From: JTS-RE37 sp041744575
GTDB taxonomy: Bacteria; Bacteroidota; Bacteroidia; Flavobacteriales; Flavobacteriaceae
Assembly (NCBI GenBank): GCA_041744575.1
Contig: JBGTKP010000045.1
Span: forward strand, 62,001-126,000
Direction: 5' to 3'
DNA: 64,000 nt
Shown: positions 27,965 to 36,142 of the stretch, piece by piece
Position numbering within the stretch: position 1 is the first letter of the stretch
Layout of the letters: each line of letters starts with the position of its first letter
The notes under the pieces: model-generated
What the model saw: only the letters and a program-made list of their open reading frames with translations
What the model was told of the DNA's origin: nothing
Databases searched by the model: none
Position numbers and translations under genes: made by a program

Positions 27965-28387
27965 GTTGCCTCGGTTCAGGAGATCTTTCCGATACCTTCA
28001 AAGAGATATTGCTTGTATCAAATTTATTTTTATGAGGATTTAACTTCCGGATCAGGATCAGACCCTTCCTATGGATTGCAGCACGCCCTCATGAGTTCAA
28101 CGTCCTATCGGATTAGGATAAAATATCCTACAAACGCGTGATGGTCCGACTTGCCGTTGGAGGACCCGGAATAAAGATCCTATAAAATTTCATTCACAAA
28201 ACGAGCCGTAACAGCACCCCGGTTTTTACAAAGGATTCTTCAGAAGGAATACGGCTTAAGAAGTAAGTGAAATAACATAAATCTTGAATAAAGAATACGC
28301 TTGTATCCTTCTAATCCTTATCTTTAATACACTTAATTTTTCCGTCAAAAGTTCCCTCCGGATTTATTACAACTTATTTTACTACAT
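27965..28387. other. Intergenic region upstream of the patatin gene
   Basis: 423 bases without a convincing gene. It contains the inverted repeat at 28114-28130 and an AT-rich stretch just before the patatin start, including TATCTTTA at 28319, a one-mismatch Bacteroidota -7 box. It most likely holds the promoter of the patatin-SLOG-TIR genes. Confidence 0.4.
28114..28130. repeat. Inverted repeat TAGGATA-N3-TATCCTA
   Basis: A perfect 7-base inverted repeat with a 3-base spacer, 258 bases before the patatin gene. It could be an operator or a small hairpin. A shorter TAGGA-N4-TCCTA repeat occurs at 34393-34406 before another gene of the island. Confidence 0.35.
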
Positions 28388-29554
28388 ATGTCAGTCTGGG
28401 GACCACTACAAAAGAGATACGAAACCAATGAGGTGTCGGTCAAACGGAAAATCCTTGCCCTTGACGGGGGTGGGATCAGGGGTGTCCTTACCCTGGAGAT
28501 TCTGGCGGAATTGGAACAACAACTCAGGTCAAAATTGAGCCGGGACGAATCTTTTCGACTCAGTGATTATTTTGATTACATCGGGGGTACCAGTACCGGA
28601 GCCATTATCGCTGCAGGATTGTCTATAGGCATGTCCGTGGAAAAACTCCTTAGTTTTTACGAATCCAAGGGAGAAGCCATGTTTGACAAGGCCTTCCTTT
28701 TAAAGCGAGTCAAGTATTTTTACAACGATGGCCCCCTGTTGAAGGAATTAAAAGCAACATTCGGATCGGGGGATATTGATCTCAAAGGCGGTCTTTTCAA
28801 GACATTACTGATGGTAGTGACCATGAACAGGAGTACGGATTCTCCCTGGCCTATAAGCAACAATCCAAATGCCAGATACAATGATGCTTCACGACCGGAC
28901 TGCAATCTGAGGATTCCACTGTACCAACTGGTACGTGCCAGTACGGCCGCCCCTGCTTATTTTCGCCCCGAAACCCTGCAATGGGATCCCCACAATCCTG
29001 AAAAAACTTTTGTGTTTGTCGATGGCGGTGTTACCCCATACAATAATCCGGCATTTTTATTATACCGAATGGCGACACAGCCGGCTTATGGTCTCAATTG
29101 GCCAACCGGGGAAAATAAATTGATGATTGTCTCCGTCGGTACCGGTTCGGCGCCCACCGAAGGCGTTTACAGCAACCTTATTGATACGCTTAAGGAACTT
29201 CCGGGCAACCTGATGTATGCCATGCAGGTTGATCAGGATATCAATTGCAGGAGTGTTGGAAGATGTATGTTTGGGGCTCCTGTTGACAGGGAATTAAAGG
29301 ATATGATCCCCCTGGACGCCAATGGGAACATGATCAGTATGGAAACGGACACGAACCGCCATTTTCGTTATGTGCGCTATAATGCAGATTTAAGTGCCAA
29401 TGGGCTGAAAGAGATGGGATTGGGGCATATTGATTCCGATGAAATAAGGGAGATGGACTCCGTAAAGAACATAAAACAACTACGTGAAATCGGCAGGGTA
29501 TGTGGAAAGAACCAGGTAGATATTGAACAACATTTAGCCGGGTTCCTGGCCTGA
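28388..29554 (+). CDS. Patatin-like phospholipase
   Basis: A 388-residue patatin-family lipid acyl hydrolase. All catalytic elements are present: the oxyanion glycine loop DGGGIRG at 26-32, the nucleophile elbow GTSTG at 67-71 with Ser69, and the catalytic aspartate in DGG at 212-214. There is no signal peptide, so it acts from the cytoplasm, probably on membrane phospholipids. Patatins serve as membrane-damaging effectors in CBASS and other defence systems. No CD-NTase gene lies nearby, but the neighbours (SLOG-like, TIR, CHAT) support an effector role. The next gene starts 21 bases later. Confidence 0.9.
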   Translation: MSVWGPLQKRYETNEVSVKRKILALDGGGIRGVLTLEILAELEQQLRSKLSRDESFRLSDYFDYIGGTSTGAIIAAGLSIGMSVEKLLSFYESKGEAMFDKAFLLKRVKYFYNDGPLLKELKATFGSGDIDLKGGLFKTLLMVVTMNRSTDSPWPISNNPNARYNDASRPDCNLRIPLYQLVRASTAAPAYFRPETLQWDPHNPEKTFVFVDGGVTPYNNPAFLLYRMATQPAYGLNWPTGENKLMIVSVGTGSAPTEGVYSNLIDTLKELPGNLMYAMQVDQDINCRSVGRCMFGAPVDRELKDMIPLDANGNMISMETDTNRHFRYVRYNADLSANGLKEMGLGHIDSDEIREMDSVKNIKQLREIGRVCGKNQVDIEQHLAGFLA

Positions 29555-29575
29555 GCGCTTACAATTTTAACCTTT

Positions 29576-30124
29576 ATGGACCACTATATACTGTTTGCCG
29601 GGCATATGATCGACAGGCCCGGCAGAATGAAAAAAAGGTTCCCCCCGGAATTGGAAGAAAGCGTAAGCATAGCGATAAAAAAGCAACTCAGAGAGATACA
29701 ATCTCATTTGGATACAAACCTTTACGGGATTGCAGGTGGGGCTTGTGGGGGTGACATACTATTTCACGAAATATGCAGGGAAATAAATATGAAGACAACC
29801 ATGTGTCTCGCGCTCCCGCCCGAGCAGTTTAAGGAAACCTCGGTATCTCCTGCAGGCCACACATGGGTGAATCGTTTTGATGCATTGATGGCCAACATTT
29901 CTGTAGAAGTGATGCACGAAATGGACATTGATTCCGGGTCTATTTGGGAAGGTGCCAATCACTGGATGCTGAATATGGCTCTGCAAAACGGGGGTGAAAA
30001 CATGACCCTCCTTGCACTTTGGGACGGAGAAGCAGGTGACGGAGCCGGAGGTACAGGACATCTCGTTCTGAGTGCACAGCAAGAAAATGCGACCGTCATC
30101 ATAATTAATATCAAAGAATTATAA
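29576..30124 (+). CDS. SLOG-like Rossmannoid sensor protein
   Basis: A 182-residue protein with the glycine-rich loop NLYGIAGGACGGDILFHE (residues 48-65), a hydrophobic strand MCLALPPEQF and a later TWVNRFDALM helix. This order fits SLOG/LOG-type Rossmannoid domains, which bind nucleotides or nucleotide-derived signals in conflict systems or cleave N-glycosidic bonds. Its position between a patatin and a TIR gene, head to tail with both, suggests it senses or processes a nucleotide signal. The assignment is from motif and context only. No SIR2 or membrane domain is attached, so it is not a standard ThsA. Confidence 0.55.
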   Translation: MDHYILFAGHMIDRPGRMKKRFPPELEESVSIAIKKQLREIQSHLDTNLYGIAGGACGGDILFHEICREINMKTTMCLALPPEQFKETSVSPAGHTWVNRFDALMANISVEVMHEMDIDSGSIWEGANHWMLNMALQNGGENMTLLALWDGEAGDGAGGTGHLVLSAQQENATVIIINIKEL

Positions 30125-30217
30125 CGGGGTCTTTTTCCGGGATACATTACGATGATATATTGATTTACCTGGGCTGTTCGGGTAAAATGGCATAATAAAA
30201 TATATGGATACAGAGAT

Positions 30218-31408
30218 ATGATACCTTCAGAATGGCTTAGGTACGCCCCAAAGCCCAATCCGCTGGAGGACGGGCAAACTTGGCATGTTTTTCTTTCCTA
30301 CCGGTCCATCAATCGGGGATGGGTGCTCAATTTATACGACGTACTGACTGAGTTGGGGTTTAGGGTATTTTTGGACCAATATGTTTTGAAAACAGGAGAT
30401 TCACTTGTCCGGTCTCTCGAGGAGGCTTTGGAGAAAAGTCAGGCAGGTATTTTAGTTTGGTCAAATGCCGCGCAGGACTCGGAGTGGGTCCGAAATGAGT
30501 ATGATACGATGATGTCCAAAGCCACCAGTAACAAGAAATTCTATTTTATACCCTTAAAGATGGATAAGGCCTCCCTGCCTGCCTTTGCAAAATCAAAGAT
30601 CTACATAGATTTTGTAAACTATCCTGACGGACCCAATGGCGGGGATTTAATACGCCTTTTACATGGGGTGGTAGGCCAACCCCTGAGTGCTGAAGCCGTT
30701 CGTTTTGCGTTTGAACAGGATGAGGCGGCCGGAGTCGCGGGGGCCAGAATAAATGCCGCTATAAAGAATAACAGGCCACAGAAGTTACTGCAATTATATA
30801 AGGATCGCGGTCTGCCATGGAAATCGTCCTCCTCTCTGGCCTGTAAGACAGCAGAAGGGCTGATAAAACTTGGGTGCAAAGATGAAGCCATCTCCATATT
30901 GGCCGAGGTTGAGAGGGATTTTCCGAAATCAATAAGGCCACGGCAATTAAGAGCCCTGGCTCTGGCAAGGCGGGCAAATGACGAAGATCTTAACGAAGCG
31001 CAGGATATTTTAGGAGAGTTATATGCCCTGAACCATTTGGATCCTGAGACCCTTGGAATCTATGGCAGGACCTGGATGGACCGTTATCTGATTTCCGGTG
31101 ACGCGAATGACCTGAGGCAATCCAGGAATTGCTATGCCGAAGCTTTCGAGAAGTCCCCGGATGATTATTATACAGGAATCAACGCAGCATCAAAGAGTAT
31201 TTTACTCGGGGATCTTATTAAGGGAAAGGACTTTGCAATTCGGGTAGAAAAATTGATAGGCACCAAACCCATTACCGGGGATTACTGGCAGACAGCAACC
31301 ATTGGGGAAGTCCTGTTAATCCAGGAAAAGTATAAGGAAGCCGCGGCGATCTACCTGCAGGCGATAGATATCGCTCCAACGGAGAAAGACTCACATAAAT
31401 CAACATGA
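30218..31408 (+). CDS. TIR domain protein with TRAFs-binding/TPR region
   Basis: A TIR domain at residues 20-150 (WHVFLSYRSINRGW; conserved Glu94 in WVRNEYDTM) is followed by a helical region (about 170-396) like the MAP3K TRAFs-binding domain, with YYTGINAASKSILLG and TPR-like repeats. TIR domains with this glutamate often cleave NAD+ or make cyclic ADP-ribose signals. The frame ends at a TGA (31406-31408), but the same frame then stays open for 27 more codons to a TAG at 31490 and continues the helical repeat pattern (RQAKLLLEKLEPGAAIQEEI). The C-terminus may therefore be truncated by a nonsense change; see findings. Confidence 0.85.
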   Translation: MIPSEWLRYAPKPNPLEDGQTWHVFLSYRSINRGWVLNLYDVLTELGFRVFLDQYVLKTGDSLVRSLEEALEKSQAGILVWSNAAQDSEWVRNEYDTMMSKATSNKKFYFIPLKMDKASLPAFAKSKIYIDFVNYPDGPNGGDLIRLLHGVVGQPLSAEAVRFAFEQDEAAGVAGARINAAIKNNRPQKLLQLYKDRGLPWKSSSSLACKTAEGLIKLGCKDEAISILAEVERDFPKSIRPRQLRALALARRANDEDLNEAQDILGELYALNHLDPETLGIYGRTWMDRYLISGDANDLRQSRNCYAEAFEKSPDDYYTGINAASKSILLGDLIKGKDFAIRVEKLIGTKPITGDYWQTATIGEVLLIQEKYKEAAAIYLQAIDIAPTEKDSHKST

Positions 31409-31602
31409 AGGCAGGCAAAGTTATTATTGGAGAAGCTGGAACCCGGGGCTGCAATTCAGGAGGAAATATTAAAGACATTTCAGGTGACATAGCTCCATAA
31501 TTTTGAATAATTCAGTAGCACCTTGCTGTTATGTGGGCCAGGCCCGCTCACTGGTTCTGAATACATGAATCATTCATAAATATCAATTCTAAACTTAAAC
31601 TT

Positions 31603-32337
31603 ATGGGACTTCCTTCTCAATTTAACGACATTATTAAAAAGCAATTAAATGTATTTGCGGCCTGGATGCCAATTGTAAATAAATACCAATTAGGCGATTA
31701 CGGGATCATCGCCGATGGTGTCTTCTCCAAACTGGGTAACATCACAGATGATTTTGAGATTTCATTCAAGGAAGGATCCGGAGAACCGGCCAGTATAGAT
31801 TTTACTTCTGAGGGAGCAACGGTTACCAAACTGGCGGGTGGAACTGCGGTTACAGTGATCCCGGCAGGGGAGGTAAATGCCAAGGTTGAAATTGGTTTCT
31901 CGAAAGAGAAATCATTTCTGATTCAGTCTCCGAAAATCACAGTGAAAACAATGGAAAATGTCAACCGGGTGTCCAATGATCTAAAGGCTACCGGTAAATG
32001 GGATGGTAAATGGAAGGTTGTGCACCAGGTTTACCGCGCGATAGATCCGGTGATCGTGTCTACAATTGAAGCCGGGACAAAATTAAATTTTAACGGGGAT
32101 GCCTCCGCCCTGAGTCAGATGAAACTCGGCAGCCTTGGTGTTCATCTGGAAACCAATAAGGCATTGGGTCTGAAAATTAACGGTAAAGAGGGGGTTATAG
32201 GGCTGGCTTTATTTAAACTTAAGTCGAAATTATTCGGTGGGATGACAGTCAAGGTGCTGGATAATTCTCCTGATGCGGACGATTTTAATGAACCGGTCTT
32301 CCTGAAACCTGCAGATGTCACAAAGGACGACTTATAA
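31603..32337 (+). CDS. Uncharacterised protein of the conflict island
   Basis: A 244-residue protein without signal peptide or membrane helix that I do not recognise. It begins with an amphipathic helix (SQFNDIIKKQLNVFAAW), then a segment with regular glycines (YQLGDYGIIADGVFSKLGNI), and otherwise has alternating polar/hydrophobic residues suggesting beta strands (SIDFTSEGATVTKL, VNAKVEIGFSK, LGVHLETNKALGLKINGKEG). Such a mostly-beta chain next to a CHAT protease could be a protease substrate or a membrane-active effector. That is conjecture from context. It lies 30 bases before the CHAT gene, so they are probably cotranscribed. Confidence 0.7.
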   Translation: MGLPSQFNDIIKKQLNVFAAWMPIVNKYQLGDYGIIADGVFSKLGNITDDFEISFKEGSGEPASIDFTSEGATVTKLAGGTAVTVIPAGEVNAKVEIGFSKEKSFLIQSPKITVKTMENVNRVSNDLKATGKWDGKWKVVHQVYRAIDPVIVSTIEAGTKLNFNGDASALSQMKLGSLGVHLETNKALGLKINGKEGVIGLALFKLKSKLFGGMTVKVLDNSPDADDFNEPVFLKPADVTKDDL

Positions 32338-32367
32338 CCTTTTACCTGTATTCTAATTTAATTACGA

Positions 32368-34323
32368 ATGAGGTCATTGATCATCGGGATAGCTCGTACA
32401 GGTTCTCCGACAAATTATTTGTTGAATCCGGATATGAGATATATTTCAATGTGCGGAAATAAGCCGGAGGTCAGCTTTTCAATAGATTGCGGGCAACACG
32501 ATTTCAACAGGATGGCCAATGGGCTCCGATACCATGATGCGGATCCAGATGCCTCTCTCGAAGCCATCAATTTCTTTACAAATCTCACCACCAGATTGGC
32601 AGAGGACCTTAAATATCTTACCATAGATGAGCAGGATATCGGCCCCCTCCACATACGTATGGTCATCACCCCATTCGAACTTTCCCAAATCCCTTTTGAA
32701 TTTGTTCTTTCCCCATATAATTCAGAAGGTGAAAGGAAGATTCCGTTGCTGGTCCATCCTGAACGTCGGTTTATTCTTACGCGGGAGGTTCGTCAGGAGA
32801 TGGAATCCGGGTACCGGTGGCCGCACCGACCTCGAATCTTGTTTGTTTGGGCAGAACCGGAATTCGTATTGACAGTACCCCATACAGAACATTTGAGCGT
32901 ATTGCAGGAGGTAGTTCGGCCACTGGCAAGGCCAATACCTGATAGTCAGGGCAATGAGCCTGACACCGGTAAATTTTTGACCGAGCTTTCCGCGGCCTCA
33001 ATAACAGATATACGAAAAGCCATAGAGGAGGGAATGGCTGAAAAACACCCCTACACCCATATCCATGTTCTGGCGCACGGCGGGCAGACCGAGGCCTTCG
33101 GCGCCATGGAATTCCGGTTGCTTTTATGCAAGCCGGAGGGTCAGGAAGGGATACACAAGGTGGACGGAAAAACGCTTGCTGCGGCCTTAGTACCCGGGGA
33201 TACAAAAATGGCACCGGCTCTTGTCACCCTCGCGGTCTGTGATAGTGGCCATACTGGTAATACGATCCTGCCATCCGGTAGTCTGGCATACCAATTGCAC
33301 ACCAATGGTATCCCCTGCGTTTTTGCCTCGCAGTTTCCCCTAACCCAAAGCGGTTCTGTCAGCCTCACTCATTCCCTGTATACCTTGCTTATCAATGGAT
33401 CCGATCCCAGAATTGCGCTTTACGAAGCACGGGCTGATTTGTATAAAGCCCAGAATCACGACTGGGCGAGCCTGGTGGCCTATGCCCGGTTTCCCGCGGA
33501 CATCGATGAACAACTTTTGACAGTACAATTAAAGATGGTTTTTGATTCCATGAAAGTAACCAATGCTTGGGTGGATCATATATTCAAGTTCTGGGAGACT
33601 TTAGCGCCAGATGAAAAGGAGAATCGTTCACAGCAGTTGGAAGTCCGCATGGAAGCCTCCATTAACGCGTTATCCGTTTATCTTGATAAGAATAACAAGG
33701 CGCGAAGTAGCCTTTCCAATCCTCATTTACAATCAGAGCATCTGGGGTTAATGGGCAGTGCCTATAAACGAAAGGCGGAATATCTTTACCGGATGACGGA
33801 ACGTAACCCCGAGAAGCGATCTGAACTTTTAAAAGGAACCCTAGTTTGCCTGGAACGCGCCAAAGGGTTTTACCAGGGCGGACTAGTGGCAAATCCCGTA
33901 AATCATTGGACAATTCTTCAATACCTTTCTTTAAAGGCGGTACTGTATGGTACGCTATATGGAGAAAATGAGTTGTGGTATGTAGCCAAATATATGGCGG
34001 AAAGGACCAAGGATGCCTCCGTGACGGAAGCGGAACCCATCTGGGCGCTCGGCACCCTATCCGAATTATACCTTCTTAAACCACTCTTGTATAAGGGAGA
34101 TGCCCTCTCAGAGGAGCTTAAAATCTCCGTGGAATCTGCCAAAACATGTATAAGTAAATTAAACGACAGTGACCCGGAGTATGACTATATAAAGGAAACT
34201 ACCGCAAGACAATTTGATCGCTACATCCACTGGTGGCCCGCGGTGCGTATAGAAAATTATCCTGCGTGGTTAAAAAGTAATGCTGCAGAAGTATTGAATG
34301 GACTGTTTCATGATGGGATCTGA
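32368..34323 (+). CDS. CHAT-domain protease
   Basis: A 651-residue protein with a caspase-fold CHAT domain (about 80-385). The catalytic dyad is His237 (HIHVLAHGG) and Cys291 (LAVCDSGHTGN), followed by the family segment FASQFPLTQSGS. The C-terminal part (about 400-650) is helical and may hold TPR-like repeats that recognise partners. CHAT proteases act in bacterial conflict systems, for example on gasdermins or in TPR-CHAT effectors of type III-E CRISPR. The first residues look like a normal N-terminus without export signal. The likely substrate or partner is the unknown protein encoded just upstream. Confidence 0.88.
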   Translation: MRSLIIGIARTGSPTNYLLNPDMRYISMCGNKPEVSFSIDCGQHDFNRMANGLRYHDADPDASLEAINFFTNLTTRLAEDLKYLTIDEQDIGPLHIRMVITPFELSQIPFEFVLSPYNSEGERKIPLLVHPERRFILTREVRQEMESGYRWPHRPRILFVWAEPEFVLTVPHTEHLSVLQEVVRPLARPIPDSQGNEPDTGKFLTELSAASITDIRKAIEEGMAEKHPYTHIHVLAHGGQTEAFGAMEFRLLLCKPEGQEGIHKVDGKTLAAALVPGDTKMAPALVTLAVCDSGHTGNTILPSGSLAYQLHTNGIPCVFASQFPLTQSGSVSLTHSLYTLLINGSDPRIALYEARADLYKAQNHDWASLVAYARFPADIDEQLLTVQLKMVFDSMKVTNAWVDHIFKFWETLAPDEKENRSQQLEVRMEASINALSVYLDKNNKARSSLSNPHLQSEHLGLMGSAYKRKAEYLYRMTERNPEKRSELLKGTLVCLERAKGFYQGGLVANPVNHWTILQYLSLKAVLYGTLYGENELWYVAKYMAERTKDASVTEAEPIWALGTLSELYLLKPLLYKGDALSEELKISVESAKTCISKLNDSDPEYDYIKETTARQFDRYIHWWPAVRIENYPAWLKSNAAEVLNGLFHDGI

Positions 34324-34639
34324 TCCTTTGATATAAATCTCTGAATGCCCGGAGAAGGTTTTTATTTTCAAAGAATTACAGGTAAAATATTATAGGATTT
34401 TTCCTAACTTTATATAGCCTGGGGATACGATAATAAAATACCCGGATGCTATTAGCGATAGCAGGATTACCTCAGGCAAACCTATATTGGCAGGTTTTCC
34501 GAAATCTCAGCCAATGCATGCTCCACTCCTTAGGAGATGGCCGCTATCCCCCACAGATTTAGAATTTTAAAAACCACAGTCTATACGATAAGGAGATGTA
34601 GAACCCATCAATTTATAAAAGGACCAGAAAAGATGTACT
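34324..34639. other. Intergenic region upstream of the triple-TIR/nSTAND1 pair
   Basis: 316 bases without a gene. It contains the short inverted repeat TAGGA-N4-TCCTA at 34393-34406, followed by AT-rich sequence. It probably separates two transcription units: patatin-to-CHAT, and TIR-nSTAND1. Confidence 0.4.
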
Positions 34640-36142
34640 ATGGCGTTGATAGCTGATTTTGAATACGATATTTTCATTAGTTATTCACATGTGGATAATA
34701 CGACCCTCAGCGCCACTGAGAAAGGATGGATAGGCATGTTTTATGAGCACCTAAAGCAATTACTGGATCGGCGATATGGAAGAATGGATACGGTTAAGAT
34801 CTGGTGGGATGACAAAAAACTGGATGGCACTAAGCTGTTTGATGAATCCATCAAAAACGGTATAGAAAATTCGGCAATTATGCTGGTACTTAATTCCCCG
34901 GGTTACCAACAATCCAAATATTGTAAACAGGAACTGGAGTGTTTCCATACAAAAATCCAGAATGACCTGATTGGAAGCAAAGTGGGAGACCGGTCCAGAA
35001 TCGTTCAGGTCCTGCTAAATAATATTCCTTTTGCTAATTGGCCTCCTCAGTTAAATGGAACTACGGGTTTTCCCTTTCACGATGCCCTGGAGAAGGAAGA
35101 TTTTGGGGATCCTGTCGATACCAATTCTTCAGTTTTTATAAACCTGATGCGTGAGCTGAGAGATGGCTTATGGCAGTTGATCAACGACTTTAACAACCTC
35201 CGTCCCGTTGCCTCGGAGTCCATAGAAGAGGGTACAGAATTTACCATCTATATCGGTGAGGTTGCCGATACCCTGCGGACCTGCAGAAAACGCATTGTAA
35301 CGGAATTGGATAAAAAGGGATTTCGAGTTCTTACCGGGATACCGCCACCTGATGAAGTGGTTGCACATGAGAAGGCAACAAAACATGCCATTGAAAAGGC
35401 CGATTTGCTCGTGCATTTACTGGACAAATACCCAGGCAGGGAAATTCAGGGCGCACCAGAAATAGCGTATCCGCAGAAACAAACGGAGATCTCTTTGCAG
35501 AGCCCGAAACCACAAATGATTTGGGTCCCTTCTGACACTGATCTTACCTCAATTGAAGAAATGGACTATCAACGCTTTATTTTGAATTTGGAATCTGGCG
35601 TGAATATTTCCAAAGGTTATGAATTTATAAGAGGCTCCAAAAGCACCTTGGCCAATCAGATAAGTGATTTTGCTGACCAATTAAAGGTCATGCAGGTGGA
35701 CAATTCGCAAGGAGCCGATAAATTATCAGTCCTGCTCGATACGCATTTTAATGATCAGACCTATGCCTTTGATCTTGGAAAAGCCTTGCTGGAAAATAAC
35801 ATTCAACCTTTTATCAATCCGCAGGAAGACAACCCCAGGAAAAACCTGGAGCTACTAGAAAGCAGGATAGGACAGGTTAAGAAATTGATTTTTTTATATG
35901 GCAGGGTATCCAAAGAGTGGATTTTGGAACGGATGAGCGCAGCGCTGCAGCTCATCATTGCGCGCAATTATCCCATAGAAGATTTCCTGGTTTATATGGC
36001 CCCGCCTCATAAGGAGCCCAACGACATAACTATCAACCAGAAGTTCTTAAAAATAAATGTGGTGGATAACAGCAATCATCTGGTCCTGGATCAGAAGGTC
36101 ATTGCCAATTTTTTGAACATCCTAAAGTCGACCGATACATGA
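34640..36142 (+). CDS. Multi-TIR-like protein partnered with an nSTAND1 NTPase
   Basis: A 500-residue protein with an N-terminal TIR domain (FEYDIFISYSHVD, residues 7-19; acidic residues 98 and 100 in YCKQELE). A second Rossmann-like TIR-related unit spans about 203-295 (FTIYIGEVADTLRTCRKRIV, then ADLLVHLLDKYPG), and a third about 365-470 (SVLLDTHFNDQTYAFDLGKALLENN, then VKKLIFLYGRVSKEWILER). Only the first keeps the usual TIR sequence motifs; the other two may be scaffolding. Its stop overlaps the start of the nSTAND1 gene by four bases (ATGA), so the two products are probably made in fixed ratio and interact. Confidence 0.8.
   Translation: MALIADFEYDIFISYSHVDNTTLSATEKGWIGMFYEHLKQLLDRRYGRMDTVKIWWDDKKLDGTKLFDESIKNGIENSAIMLVLNSPGYQQSKYCKQELECFHTKIQNDLIGSKVGDRSRIVQVLLNNIPFANWPPQLNGTTGFPFHDALEKEDFGDPVDTNSSVFINLMRELRDGLWQLINDFNNLRPVASESIEEGTEFTIYIGEVADTLRTCRKRIVTELDKKGFRVLTGIPPPDEVVAHEKATKHAIEKADLLVHLLDKYPGREIQGAPEIAYPQKQTEISLQSPKPQMIWVPSDTDLTSIEEMDYQRFILNLESGVNISKGYEFIRGSKSTLANQISDFADQLKVMQVDNSQGADKLSVLLDTHFNDQTYAFDLGKALLENNIQPFINPQEDNPRKNLELLESRIGQVKKLIFLYGRVSKEWILERMSAALQLIIARNYPIEDFLVYMAPPHKEPNDITINQKFLKINVVDNSNHLVLDQKVIANFLNILKSTDT

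Noticed and set aside
28388..30124. CBASS system based on the patatin gene
   Set aside because: No CD-NTase/cGAS-like gene, HORMA or ubiquitin-like genes lie nearby; the neighbours are SLOG-like and TIR instead.
29576..31408. Thoeris system (TIR plus SLOG effector)
   Set aside because: The SLOG-like protein is a single small domain with no SIR2, macro or membrane part, and the TIR protein has a TRAFs-binding tail, so the standard pair is not matched. A distant relationship cannot be excluded.
31603..32337. Bacterial gasdermin next to the CHAT protease
   Set aside because: The context fits, but the sequence does not show the recognised bacterial gasdermin N-terminal pattern. I kept it as unknown.
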